DNA of 12,512 nt from an uncultured Lachnospiraceae bacterium (GTDB lineage Bacteria > Bacillota > Clostridia > Lachnospirales > Lachnospiraceae), in NCBI GenBank assembly GCA_910586095.1, contig CAJUHQ010000102.1:1-12512 (forward strand), written 5' to 3'. The position numbers and the translations under genes are program-made. The notes beneath the pieces are model-generated. The model saw nothing but the letters and a program-made list of their open reading frames with translations, was not told the origin of the DNA and made no database searches. Below are positions 1 through 6,400 of this stretch, one piece after another; position 1 is the first letter of the stretch, and each line of letters opens with the position of its first letter.

Positions 1-146
1 AAACTTGCCTGCAAGGATAAAACCACAAAAGATACATCTCTAAAGATTAGACATATCGCAGAACCTTAAAGGTTAAGATCATTAATATACAAACATATGT
101 TTTTCATCTTGATTTGAGAGTTCGCAAAACGCAAACATGGAGGTTA

Positions 147-183
147 GTGTGAAAAAAGTCTGCTATGTAGACTTTTTTCACAC
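147..183 (+). promoter_or_regulatory. Perfect 15-bp hairpin, terminator/attenuator-like
   Basis: Arms 147-161 and 169-183 are exactly complementary with a 7-nt loop. The right arm holds a T6 run after AGAC, so a shorter stem (AAGTCT/AGACTT) followed by U-residues would act as an intrinsic terminator on the plus strand. It lies wholly within the leader ORF, so translation would melt it. Confidence 0.6.
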
Positions 184-223
184 AGGAAAAACGCTAAAGG
201 CAGCGTTTTTCATTTCTATTTGA
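149..223 (+). CDS. Putative 24-aa leader peptide upstream of the GNAT gene
   Basis: A GTG-start frame of 24 codons begins MKKVCYVDFFHTGK and ends AFFISI. It is preceded by ATGGAGG at 137-143 with 5 nt spacing, a better start context than the in-frame ATG at 137, which has no ribosome binding site. The frame runs through both perfect hairpins (147-183 and 186-211) and its TGA lies directly before a third hairpin (224-238) next to the acetyltransferase ribosome binding site. A translating or stalled ribosome would therefore change which hairpins form, as in attenuation-type leaders of resistance genes. Function and the inducing signal are inference; no homologue is recognised. Confidence 0.5.
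   Translation: MKKVCYVDFFHTGKTLKAAFFISI
186..211 (+). promoter_or_regulatory. Second leader hairpin, 10-bp stem with T-tract
   Basis: Arms 186-195 and 202-211 pair perfectly around a 6-nt loop. The right arm is AGCGTTTTTC, so this too can be read as a short terminator stem followed by T5. It overlaps the second half of the leader ORF. Confidence 0.55.
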
Positions 224-238
224 GCCGCCAAAGGCGGC
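224..238 (+). promoter_or_regulatory. GC-rich hairpin adjoining the GNAT ribosome binding site
   Basis: GCCGCC and GGCGGC pair around an AAA loop directly after the leader-peptide stop codon and 2 nt before GGAGGAG (241-247). Ribosome occupancy at the leader stop would open it, so it could gate access to the downstream ribosome binding site. Confidence 0.55.
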
Positions 239-251
239 ATGGAGGAGTTAT

Positions 252-806
252 ATGAATCATAAGGGAACAAAGACTATAGAGACAAATCGATTGACATTGA
301 GGGCTTTTCATTTAAATGATGTAAAAGCTGCTTTTAAAAATTGGACGTCTGATGATCGCGTCACTGAATTTTTACGTTGGCCAACACATACAAATAGTTC
401 AATAACAAAACAAGTGATTACAGACTGGATTGCACAAAATGACAATCCAGAGTTTTATCAATGGGCAATTGTATTAAAGGAAATTGATGAGCCTGTGGGT
501 TCAATCAGTGTTGTGGATAAAAATGAAGCTTTGAATATTCTTCATATTGGATATTGTATAGGAAGTAGATGGTGGCACCAAGGAATTGTAAGTGAAGCTT
601 TTTCTGCAATTATACCTTATTTATTTGAGGAAGTCGGCGCAAATAGAATCGAAGCGCAACACGATCCAAATAATCCACATTCGGGTAGCGTAATGAAAAA
701 ATGTGGACTACTGTATGAAGGTACATTGCGACAAGCTGATTTTAGTAACAAAGGCGTTGTGGACGCTTGTATATATAGTTTATTAAAATCTGAATGGAAA
801 CAATAA
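252..806 (+). CDS. GNAT family N-acetyltransferase (RimJ/RimL-like)
   Basis: Predicted cytoplasmic acetyl-CoA-dependent N-acetyltransferase of 184 aa, a normal length for the RimJ/RimL-type GNAT group. It opens with the typical IETNRLTLRAFHLNDV segment (residues 9-24). The acetyl-CoA pyrophosphate-binding loop is seen as IGYCIGSRWWHQGIVSEAF (about 99-117), and a late NPHSGSVMKKCGLLYEG segment (141-157) matches the usual N-x-x-S-x-x-x-x-x-K-x-G-F region. The start ATG has GGAGG 6 nt upstream. Family members acetylate ribosomal-protein N-termini, amino acids or drugs; the acceptor cannot be read here. The leader with hairpins and a leader peptide suggests an inducible gene, possibly for antibiotic tolerance, but this is inference. 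The gene stands alone, facing away from its minus-strand neighbours on the right. Confidence 0.85.
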   Translation: MNHKGTKTIETNRLTLRAFHLNDVKAAFKNWTSDDRVTEFLRWPTHTNSSITKQVITDWIAQNDNPEFYQWAIVLKEIDEPVGSISVVDKNEALNILHIGYCIGSRWWHQGIVSEAFSAIIPYLFEEVGANRIEAQHDPNNPHSGSVMKKCGLLYEGTLRQADFSNKGVVDACIYSLLKSEWKQ

Positions 807-807
807 A

Positions 808-870
808 AAGATCTCCATTTTTGCACATAATCCTTGTTGTGTTCAAGGACTATGTGTTCTATTAGATCTT
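808..870 (-). terminator. Long imperfect hairpin between convergent genes, probable terminator
   Basis: Outer arms AAGATCT (808-814) and AGATCTT (864-870) and inner arms CACATA-A-TCCTTG (824-836) and CAAGGA-C-TATGTG (844-856) pair around a 7-nt loop. Read on the minus strand the outer arm is followed by a T5 run (near 809-804), fitting termination of the nucleoside phosphorylase transcript. On the plus strand there is no good U-tract, so termination of the GNAT gene here is less certain. Confidence 0.5.
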
Positions 871-903
871 AGGCGAAGCGATAAAAGAGTTTTCCCAAAC
901 ACT

Positions 904-1665
904 CTATATTATTTTTACAAGTGCTCTGCAAAGCATTACAAGATCATAGCGAATTCCCTCACGACTTCGCCAACTTCTATTACTCCACTCGTCCTGAGAA
1001 ACATCATCCCCACCGTATAGCAATGCACCATATTGAAAATTTCTAAATTGTGAAACAGCAATACAGCCCGCTTGTTCCATTTCTACAATCTTTGCACCTT
1101 CCGCTTTTCTCTGTACAATTTTATCAGGAGTTTCTCTAAAAATAGCATCTGTTGTCCAAGTTAATCCACGAATGTAACTAACCGAATTGTTATCCAGATA
1201 CTGTGTAATTTTTTCAGTAATTTTAGTATCTATGTAGATATATCTTGCAGGCTCTATATAATGATATGAAAAACCTTCATCTCTGATTGATCCATCTACC
1301 ACTATGATCTGTCCTACTTCAATATTTTTATCTAGAACTCCTCCACCACCACAAAACATAACTTTCGTAATGCCCATAGTATTAAATAAATCCAAATTTC
1401 CTGCACAGGCTGGACAGCCTACTTGCCCCAATGTAATTAAAATGTCCTCTTCTAAAAATTGATAGAGTAAAACTGGATTTTCACCACTAATCGTTCTTTC
1501 AAGTGTAATCTTACCTTCTTTTTCTAGCCTATTTATAACCTCAGGGAAAAAAGTAATAATTAACTTGTCTGTTGTAAACGGTTGCTTTGCAAAAGATGTT
1601 GGATTTAATTTTGCATTTTTGTTATCATCAAACTCCAATATTGGATAGTTGTTTTTTATAATCAT
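904..1665 (-). CDS. Nucleoside phosphorylase, uridine phosphorylase-like (PNP/UDP family)
   Basis: Predicted cytosolic enzyme of 253 aa that would split a nucleoside with phosphate into base and (deoxy)ribose-1-phosphate. Family features visible are CGGGGVLDKNIEVGQII (about 105-121, core strand and glycine-rich turn), RDEG (128-131), TTDAIFRET (171-179, base-side region) and VEMEQAG (194-200), whose EMEx segment contacts the ribose in this fold. Length and motifs fit the uridine phosphorylase-type branch, but base specificity cannot be fixed from sequence. The ATG has AAGAAGG upstream. It is the last gene of the minus-strand series and lies about 100 bp after the ATP-grasp gene, so it may be transcribed with it or alone. 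It is one of the few salvage-type genes near the MATE/ATP-grasp pair. Confidence 0.85.
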   Translation of the reverse strand: MIIKNNYPILEFDDNKNAKLNPTSFAKQPFTTDKLIITFFPEVINRLEKEGKITLERTISGENPVLLYQFLEEDILITLGQVGCPACAGNLDLFNTMGITKVMFCGGGGVLDKNIEVGQIIVVDGSIRDEGFSYHYIEPARYIYIDTKITEKITQYLDNNSVSYIRGLTWTTDAIFRETPDKIVQRKAEGAKIVEMEQAGCIAVSQFRNFQYGALLYGGDDVSQDEWSNRSWRSREGIRYDLVMLCRALVKII

Positions 1666-1766
1666 GCTATTTGCCTTCTTTCTTAAGCCTTAGTATCTGA
1701 CTTTGTTTTATTAAAATACTATACACCAAAACAACTGATTATGTTATAATCAATTACAATGAAGAT

Positions 1767-2771
1767 TTACCGAATCATTTGAGGCATCTCTATATAAGAA
1801 ACCACTTTCTGTGTTTTATCTAATTTCCATGATACTGTTTTGCCTAACAATTTATTTAGCGCAATATTAGGAATGTTGACGCCAGACGCAAGGCAACTCA
1901 ACTGCAATCCTCCAGACATTCTAGTATTTACTTCTAAAAGATAGGGTATTCCTTTTTCCATTCGATATTGAATATTACAGGGAAATTGTAGATTAGTTTT
2001 GTCAATAATCTTTTTTGTCATTGATAAAATAGCTTCATCGTACACAATCTGTTCATGGCGTGCTGCTTGTTTGACTCTTGGAATTGCTATCAGTCCTTGC
2101 GCTGTGTTCAAACAATCCACACTAATTTCATTTTCTGAAAGGTATGGCATTATTATTATATCTTCAAATGTTTCATAGGATTCTAATATCCGTACTACTT
2201 CATCATATGTGATTGTAGCTCCCTGATAACACCGCAATCGTTTCAGCTTGTCAACTTCCTCAATAATCTTTCGAAAACTCCTACCACCTTCATCGCACAC
2301 AAACTTCATGCAAAGCCGTTCATATCGATTCCTCATGTCATGATAGGACATTTGAAACTGGTTCAAGGTATTGACAACACAATATTCTGGTATTGGAATC
2401 TGTTCTTCATCTTCTAAAAAGTGATAGGTTGCGGCCTTGTCGTTGAGCAAATGGATCGTTTCATAGGCATCTAGTAATACTTTCACTCCAATTGCCTCAA
2501 ATCGTGATCTTTGCTTACCAATCTCAACCATTTTATGGCGTGGCACGAATACATCAACTGCATGCTGGATGCAAAAATCCAGACAATCCTGTATATATGC
2601 ATCCCCCTCTGCTGCCGAATCCTCATACCACTCATCACATACCTTTTGTATAACAGAATCGCGCTGTCTATTACTTCCTATCACATAAATCTGTTCTTCC
2701 AAATCTTTTTTCATCAGCTCAATCAACCAATATGAGGTACTAAACCAATGGTTGAACCAGACTCTTATCAT
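1767..2771 (-). CDS. ATP-grasp domain protein (carboxylate-amine ligase-like)
   Basis: Predicted soluble ATP-dependent ligase of 334 aa. The ATP-grasp fold would activate a carboxylate as acyl phosphate and join it to an amine or similar nucleophile. After an N-terminal Rossmann-like pre-ATP-grasp domain (MIRVWFNHWFSTSYWLIELM; VFVPRHK near 74-80), the ATP-binding part shows LNDKAATYHFLE (109-120, lysine), a flexible loop KFVCDEGGRSF (156-166), ENEISVDCLN (213-222) and LLEVNTRMSGG (278-288), carrying the Mg-binding Glu and Asn. I chose the ATG at 2771 because AGGGG lies 8 nt upstream; an in-frame ATG at 2801 would add 10 residues but has no good site. The substrate is unknown. It follows a MATE exporter gene by about 150 bp on the same strand. 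Confidence 0.8.
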   Translation of the reverse strand: MIRVWFNHWFSTSYWLIELMKKDLEEQIYVIGSNRQRDSVIQKVCDEWYEDSAAEGDAYIQDCLDFCIQHAVDVFVPRHKMVEIGKQRSRFEAIGVKVLLDAYETIHLLNDKAATYHFLEDEEQIPIPEYCVVNTLNQFQMSYHDMRNRYERLCMKFVCDEGGRSFRKIIEEVDKLKRLRCYQGATITYDEVVRILESYETFEDIIIMPYLSENEISVDCLNTAQGLIAIPRVKQAARHEQIVYDEAILSMTKKIIDKTNLQFPCNIQYRMEKGIPYLLEVNTRMSGGLQLSCLASGVNIPNIALNKLLGKTVSWKLDKTQKVVSYIEMPQMIR

Positions 2772-2927
2772 TTTTATAACCCCTTTTCTTACCATGCGCA
2801 TTTCTATGTCTTCTATATGACGTCATCTCTATCCACAAAGCGCTTATTCGAACATATATTCTGTATATTTTATTGATGATACCCTTTTGAATCATTATTG
2901 ACATGATTAGCTGCACTTAATACACTT

Positions 2928-4286
2928 TTATATTTTTATCTTTGTCCATCTTCCTGATTGAAACCGAATCGATGCGAACAAAAAACGTGATATTTGATCG
3001 GCTAAAATTCCTATCCATATTCCTGGGATACCCCATCGTAGCACGATCCCACACAAATATGAAAATGCTGTTCGAATCACAGTCACACTAATCGTTGAGG
3101 CAATTGCTGTGTAATTTGTATCTCCAGCTCCTCTTAAACATCCCATATAGATCACCTGAGATACTTGAAACAGCACAATCACAATCACGACATGGATAAT
3201 CTGTACACCATATGCTACAATGTCATCTTCCTCAAAAAACAACCTGTACAATGGCTCTCCCCCGAAGAAATATAATATAGCGAGTGCTATAGAAATACAA
3301 AGTCCTATGCGCCTACATGTTTTGCCATACTCCTTTGCCTTAGTAGATGAACCTTCGCCGAGGCTTCTTCCAATCAATGCCACTGCTGCAACCTGCATCC
3401 CATCACCAAATGAAAAAGTAAGCCCTAAAATATTCATGCCTACCTGGTGCGCTGCCATCGCATTCGTTCCCATATCTGCCGCCATCATCGCTGTAGACAT
3501 AAAGCCTATTCGCATCAAAATCTGTTCGATAAACACAGAATACCCAACATGGATAATTCGCTTAAGAGGTTCTAGGGCTGGTTTAATTTTCATTTGAACA
3601 AGATAGACAATACTGACAAAATTATCACGTCGAAACAAAGATACAATACTCATCAGACATGCCACAACAGTGCCAAACACAGTGGCTATGGCTGCGCCGT
3701 GTATGCCGAGCGCTGGGAAGCCAAAATGTCCGTTAATCAGCAAATAATTGCCAATAATATTGACCACATTGGAGGTTACATTGGTCTTCATAGCTATAAC
3801 TGTATTTCCCGCCCCGCGTTGCGCCGCATTAATCCCCATTGAAATCACATTAAAAATCATTCCACCCATAATGATTCTAAAATATATGACTGCCGCATTA
3901 TGAGTATCCTGCGCTGAGCCACAAAACTGTATAATAGGACTTGCAAACACCACACATACTAGAGAAACTACTACTGTTGCTGCGGCTATAAACAAAAGAG
4001 CAACCAAAAGAAGCTGATTTGCATCCTTTTTCCTATTTTCTCCGCGTCTTCTTGCAACAAGTGCCGATATTGATACACTGATGGCAATAAAAATTGAAAG
4101 TCCCATAAACTTTGGCTGTGTTGTCAGCCCCACTGCTGCTACAGCATAGGAACCAATAGAACTGACCATCAAGGAATCGACCATTCCAGCCAATGCCACA
4201 AAAAAAGACTCGCATACCGCAGGCCAAGCCATGCGCAGCGTTTCTTTATAAATACTGCTTTGTTCTCCACTGTTATCCCTGTTCAT
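2928..4286 (-). CDS. MATE family efflux transporter
   Basis: Predicted 12-helix inner-membrane exporter of 452 aa, the normal length for the MATE (NorM/DinF) family, which drives drugs or metabolites out using a Na+ or H+ gradient. The N-terminal half opens with the family pattern AWPAVCESFFVALAGMVDSL, followed by a loop with ALVARRRGENRKKDA and then INAAQRGAGNT, the usual Q-R-G-x-G-x-T segment. The second half repeats the fold, with GYSVFIEQILMRIGF, MAAHQVGMNILGL, ALIGRSLGEG and YMGCLRGAGDTNYT. The start ATG is preceded by GGTGGGG at suitable spacing. Two hairpins lie between the upstream small gene and this start, so expression may be separate or attenuated. Exported substrate is unknown; the downstream ATP-grasp gene is on the same strand and may supply or modify it. 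Confidence 0.92.
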   Translation of the reverse strand: MNRDNSGEQSSIYKETLRMAWPAVCESFFVALAGMVDSLMVSSIGSYAVAAVGLTTQPKFMGLSIFIAISVSISALVARRRGENRKKDANQLLLVALLFIAAATVVVSLVCVVFASPIIQFCGSAQDTHNAAVIYFRIIMGGMIFNVISMGINAAQRGAGNTVIAMKTNVTSNVVNIIGNYLLINGHFGFPALGIHGAAIATVFGTVVACLMSIVSLFRRDNFVSIVYLVQMKIKPALEPLKRIIHVGYSVFIEQILMRIGFMSTAMMAADMGTNAMAAHQVGMNILGLTFSFGDGMQVAAVALIGRSLGEGSSTKAKEYGKTCRRIGLCISIALAILYFFGGEPLYRLFFEEDDIVAYGVQIIHVVIVIVLFQVSQVIYMGCLRGAGDTNYTAIASTISVTVIRTAFSYLCGIVLRWGIPGIWIGILADQISRFLFASIRFQSGRWTKIKI

Positions 4287-4308
4287 TCATCCCCACCGTC
4301 ATCCTTCT

Positions 4309-4340
4309 AAAACAGAACCTTCTTTTTTCTGTTCTGAAAA
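4309..4340 (-). promoter_or_regulatory. Second hairpin in the MATE leader, attenuator-like
   Basis: CAGAAC (4313-4318) and GTTCTG (4331-4336) pair around a 12-nt loop. On the minus strand the stem is followed by T4 (4312-4309), 23 nt before the MATE start codon. It sits directly after the stronger hairpin at 4341-4375, so it may be a backup terminator or an attenuator for the MATE gene. Confidence 0.35.
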
Positions 4341-4375
4341 GGGCGCTTACAGTGTATCTCACACTGCACTCGCCC
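4341..4375 (-). terminator. Probable terminator after the 57-aa gene
   Basis: GGGCG (4341-4345) pairs with CGCCC (4371-4375) and CAGTGT (4350-4355) with ACACTG (4361-4366), with a 4x4 internal loop that can form a tandem G-A mismatch. On the minus strand the stem is followed by T4. It lies 11 nt beyond the stop codon of the small gene. Confidence 0.6.
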
Positions 4376-4386
4376 CCAATTACTTT

Positions 4387-4560
4387 TTACACAAGTTGAT
4401 ATTCCATCATCTCATATACGAGTCTTGTCCCTTCTACAATCTCTTCGGGAAGAAGAGCACGCGCAACACATTTTGGCTCTGTGTCATCACCCTCGTTTTT
4501 GAGATATGCATAATCACCTTCTATACTACTGACTGTGTAATATATCTTGTCCAGCAACAC
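4387..4560 (-). CDS. Small hypothetical protein, 57 aa, GTG start (DUF3006-like, tentative)
   Basis: This frame encodes 57 residues beginning MLLDKIYYTVSSIEGDYAYL (start GTG read as Met) and continuing with CVARALLPEEIVEGTRLVYE (31-50). The GTG has GGGGG 6 nt upstream on the minus strand (4567-4571), and an in-frame TAG blocks any longer form. It follows the RpiB-like gene by 46 bp and is followed by a hairpin terminator, as expected for the last gene of a two-gene operon. The pattern of a short beta-rich 'IEGDYAYL' strand plus 'LLPEEIVEGTRLVYE' resembles small DUF3006-type proteins, but that assignment is tentative. No membrane segment or signal peptide is seen. Its role is unknown. Confidence 0.65.
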   Translation of the reverse strand: MLLDKIYYTVSSIEGDYAYLKNEGDDTEPKCVARALLPEEIVEGTRLVYEMMEYQLV

Positions 4561-4606
4561 AATATTCCCCCATTCTTGCTATGTGAAATCGAAAATTTCA
4601 CTCGTT

Positions 4607-5248
4607 TTATCCCTCAAGAATAGATTTTACTGTTGCTGCAATCTGATCACATTTACAATTTGCAAAGAAATACTCTTGGAATTTGTCTCCGCTCAATGCG
4701 CCTTTGCACAGTTCCTTATCCAACTTAGGAAGGATCTCACACAAATCTGTATGGGTCACTGTCTTTACTTCATCGAGGATTTTCTTATTTCTCTGTTCTG
4801 GTACTACACGTTCCTTTGGATATCCGCCTCCGCCTGGTGCACAGAATAATTTTTCAAAAATATATTCTAAGTTTAACTCGCCTCCCCAGCCAAAGTTCTC
4901 TGCAAAGGGAAGTGCCACGCAATTTCCATCATTGACCTGAGAAAACAGATAAGCGTCGAGTGGTGATTCAATATGACCACACAATACTTTTGGAAAAGCA
5001 TTGCATGCAAGCATCGCACCCTCTCCTGTACCGCATCCTGTAATAACAAAATCTGCCGCTCCTGAATTCAAAAGCACTGCTGCCAAAATACCATTCTGTA
5101 CATATGTAAGTTGATGTGTATCCTCCGCAGAATACATTCCATAATTGAACACCTCATGTCCCATTGGTTCCACTACCTTTTTGAGCGTTTCACAGATAAG
5201 AGAATTCTTTGCCGCCTGGCTATTTTCATTGATAAGTGCAATCTTCAT
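4607..5248 (-). CDS. RpiB/LacA/LacB family sugar-phosphate isomerase (extended form)
   Basis: Predicted cytosolic isomerase of 213 aa. Family members interconvert aldose and ketose phosphates, such as ribose-5-phosphate/ribulose-5-phosphate or galactose-6-phosphate/tagatose-6-phosphate. The N-terminal 135 residues carry the fold: MKIALINENS, MGHEVFNYGMY (29-39), the active-site loop CGTGEGAMLACN (72-83, catalytic Cys72) and QVNDGNCVALPF (104-115). RpiB/LacA/LacB proteins usually have His-Asn-Asp-x-Asn at this last site; here the His is Val. About 70 extra C-terminal residues (GYPKERVVPEQ onward) exceed the usual 140-150 aa. I chose the ATG at 5248: the AAAGGA lies about 11 nt upstream of it, while the ATG at 5260 directly abuts that site. 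The substrate may differ from classic RpiB. Confidence 0.8.
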   Translation of the reverse strand: MKIALINENSQAAKNSLICETLKKVVEPMGHEVFNYGMYSAEDTHQLTYVQNGILAAVLLNSGAADFVITGCGTGEGAMLACNAFPKVLCGHIESPLDAYLFSQVNDGNCVALPFAENFGWGGELNLEYIFEKLFCAPGGGGYPKERVVPEQRNKKILDEVKTVTHTDLCEILPKLDKELCKGALSGDKFQEYFFANCKCDQIAATVKSILEG

Positions 5249-5545
5249 TTTATTTTTCATCCTTTCTATACAATTTATACATTTTTGCTATACCCAACGA
5301 CACATTTTAAATAACATTACTATTTTTTACTGCACCCTTAGGCATAATCCCTAACTAGTACCATAGTTATAGTATACCTCAATCAGTTGCAATTTACTAC
5401 CTTTTTCCACAAAAATTTTTGTTTGATATCGTACAATTTAAATCGATCATACGTTTTGTTTTTTACTAATTTAGCCTCTATCTTCCTATTATTAACAAAA
5501 AGAGTAGAAATTTTATGATTTTTTTGTTAAAACCATACATTTATA

Positions 5546-5574
5546 TTGCTTTCATAGCCCATTTGAGCTATAGT
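5546..5574 (+). promoter_or_regulatory. Candidate promoter of the alarmone synthetase gene
   Basis: TTGCTT (5546-5551), a 17-nt spacer and TATAGT (5569-5574) form a plausible sigma-A promoter. Transcription would begin near 5581 and give a leader of about 88 nt with two hairpins. Confidence 0.45.
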
Positions 5575-5580
5575 TAAACT

Positions 5581-5628
5581 GTAAACATCTTTTACTAGTT
5601 GTTTACTTTGACAGGAGCGGGGCCTGTC
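5581..5628 (+). promoter_or_regulatory. Two-hairpin 5' leader of the alarmone synthetase gene
   Basis: GTAAAC (5581-5586) pairs with GTTTAC (5601-5606), and GACAGG (5610-5615) pairs with CCTGTC (5623-5628) around AGCGGGG. The second is strikingly GC-rich for its surroundings and lies 24 nt before the ribosome binding site. No known riboswitch consensus is recognised. A TTGACA at 5608-5613 lacks a matching -10 box. Confidence 0.35.
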
Positions 5629-5668
5629 GCCAAATACTCCTATTTAACAGCAAGGAGGCGAAAGTAAT

Positions 5669-6400
5669 TTGATTGTCAAAAGGAAAGAACTACAAAGTGA
5701 GATTTTAAAAGAAATGAACAGCGAAGGTGTATATGAGCCCCCTCGATCTTTCTCATTTATAACACCTTCAAAACTGGAACGTATCCCTCAGGAAGAATAT
5801 GACCAGTTGGTTGAACCCTACCGCGAGGCCCTCACACGGCTTGAAGTCCGTATGAATGGGCTGAATGAGGATTACCGAAAAAAGTACCGTGATTACCCCA
5901 TACATAATATACAGGCACGTATCAAGAGCAGAAAGAGCATCGAGAAAAAACTTGTCTCAAGAACCTTGCCTGTCACAGCATACACAGCAAAGGACAATTT
6001 GACTGATATAGCAGGCATCCGCGTGATTTGCTACTTTGTGGAGGACATTTTCAGTATCCTCGCTCTTGTGAAGACGCAGAATGACCTGCTTATCTTGAAA
6101 GAGAGCGATTACATTCACTACCCAAAGTCTAGTGGTTACAAAAGTTACCATATGGTACTAGGCATCCCTGTCTACCGCATTGAAGGCATGCAATATTATC
6201 CTGTGGAAATACAATTCCGCACGCTCGCTATGGATTTATGGGCAAGTATGGAACATCGAATATGCTATAAGGGTGAAACGCCGGATGAGATCACTGATGC
6301 ATTTCAAAACTATTCAACAGAACTTTCAGAAATGGAACAACGCATGAAACATTTACTAGACGAAATCAGAAAAAACAACCCGCAAGAGCCTATGCAATAA
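5669..6400 (+). CDS. Small alarmone synthetase, RelA/SpoT synthetase domain (GTP pyrophosphokinase family)
   Basis: Predicted cytoplasmic enzyme of 243 aa that transfers pyrophosphate from ATP to GTP or GDP to make (p)ppGpp in the stringent response. The single RelA/SpoT synthetase domain shows ARIKSRKSIEKKL (83-95), DIAGIRVICYF (113-123), DYIHYPKSSGYKSYH (147-161, nucleotide-binding region), VEIQFRTLAMDLW (179-191) and MEHRICYK (194-201). There is no HD hydrolase, TGS or ACT domain, and the length fits the RelP/RelQ class. The frame starts at TTG, with AAGGAGG 10 nt upstream and no closer ATG. A C-terminal charged helix (EMEQRMKHLLDEIRK) may mediate oligomerisation. Promoter and hairpin leader lie upstream; a strong terminator follows at once. 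The match to YjbM/RelQ-type proteins is good, but which subclass is uncertain. Confidence 0.9.
   Translation: MIVKRKELQSEILKEMNSEGVYEPPRSFSFITPSKLERIPQEEYDQLVEPYREALTRLEVRMNGLNEDYRKKYRDYPIHNIQARIKSRKSIEKKLVSRTLPVTAYTAKDNLTDIAGIRVICYFVEDIFSILALVKTQNDLLILKESDYIHYPKSSGYKSYHMVLGIPVYRIEGMQYYPVEIQFRTLAMDLWASMEHRICYKGETPDEITDAFQNYSTELSEMEQRMKHLLDEIRKNNPQEPMQ

Larger units (their letters stand above)
97..245 (+). repeat. Imperfectly duplicated leader module
   Basis: Two related segments lie in tandem in front of the acetyltransferase gene. Unit A (97-143) reads ATG, then codons for FFILI, a TGA stop, an 18-nt GC-containing stretch and CATGGAGG. Unit B (203-245) reads codons for AFFISI, a TGA stop, a 14-nt GC-rich hairpin and CATGGAGG. 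The 20-nt cores at 99-118 and 205-224 match at 16 of 20 positions. In both units the GGAGG serves as the ribosome binding site of the next ORF: the leader peptide after unit A and the acetyltransferase after unit B. The duplication is read directly from the sequence; that it arose by tandem duplication of a leader-peptide end plus ribosome binding site is inference. Confidence 0.6.
5249..5668. other. AT-rich divergent intergenic region
   Basis: About 400 bases separate the minus-strand isomerase from the plus-strand alarmone synthetase, and no convincing gene is seen. It holds a perfect 10-bp inverted repeat (TTAACAAAAA 5492-5501 with TTTTTGTTAA 5521-5530, 19-nt spacer), which could be an operator or weak hairpin. 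It also holds a plus-strand promoter and a two-hairpin 5' leader, listed separately. A clear promoter for the isomerase was not found, although TATACT/TATAAC-like boxes occur on the minus strand near 5365-5380. Confidence 0.5.

Noticed and set aside
808..870. attC-like integron recombination site
   Set aside because: The palindrome length fits, but the RYYYAAC/GTTRRRY core sequences are missing and no integron integrase or cassette array is seen.
2772..2801. Longer ATP-grasp start at ATG 2801
   Set aside because: The 10 extra residues are not family-like and there is no ribosome binding site, whereas AGGGG lies 8 nt before ATG 2771.
2817..2826. ATGACGTCAT palindrome upstream of the ATP-grasp gene
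   Set aside because: A 10-bp palindrome can arise by chance, no second copy was found, and it is not aligned with a clear promoter.
5608..5613. TTGACA as -35 box of the alarmone synthetase promoter
   Set aside because: No acceptable -10 box lies 16-18 nt downstream. The TTGCTT-17-TATAGT pair at 5546-5574 is better.
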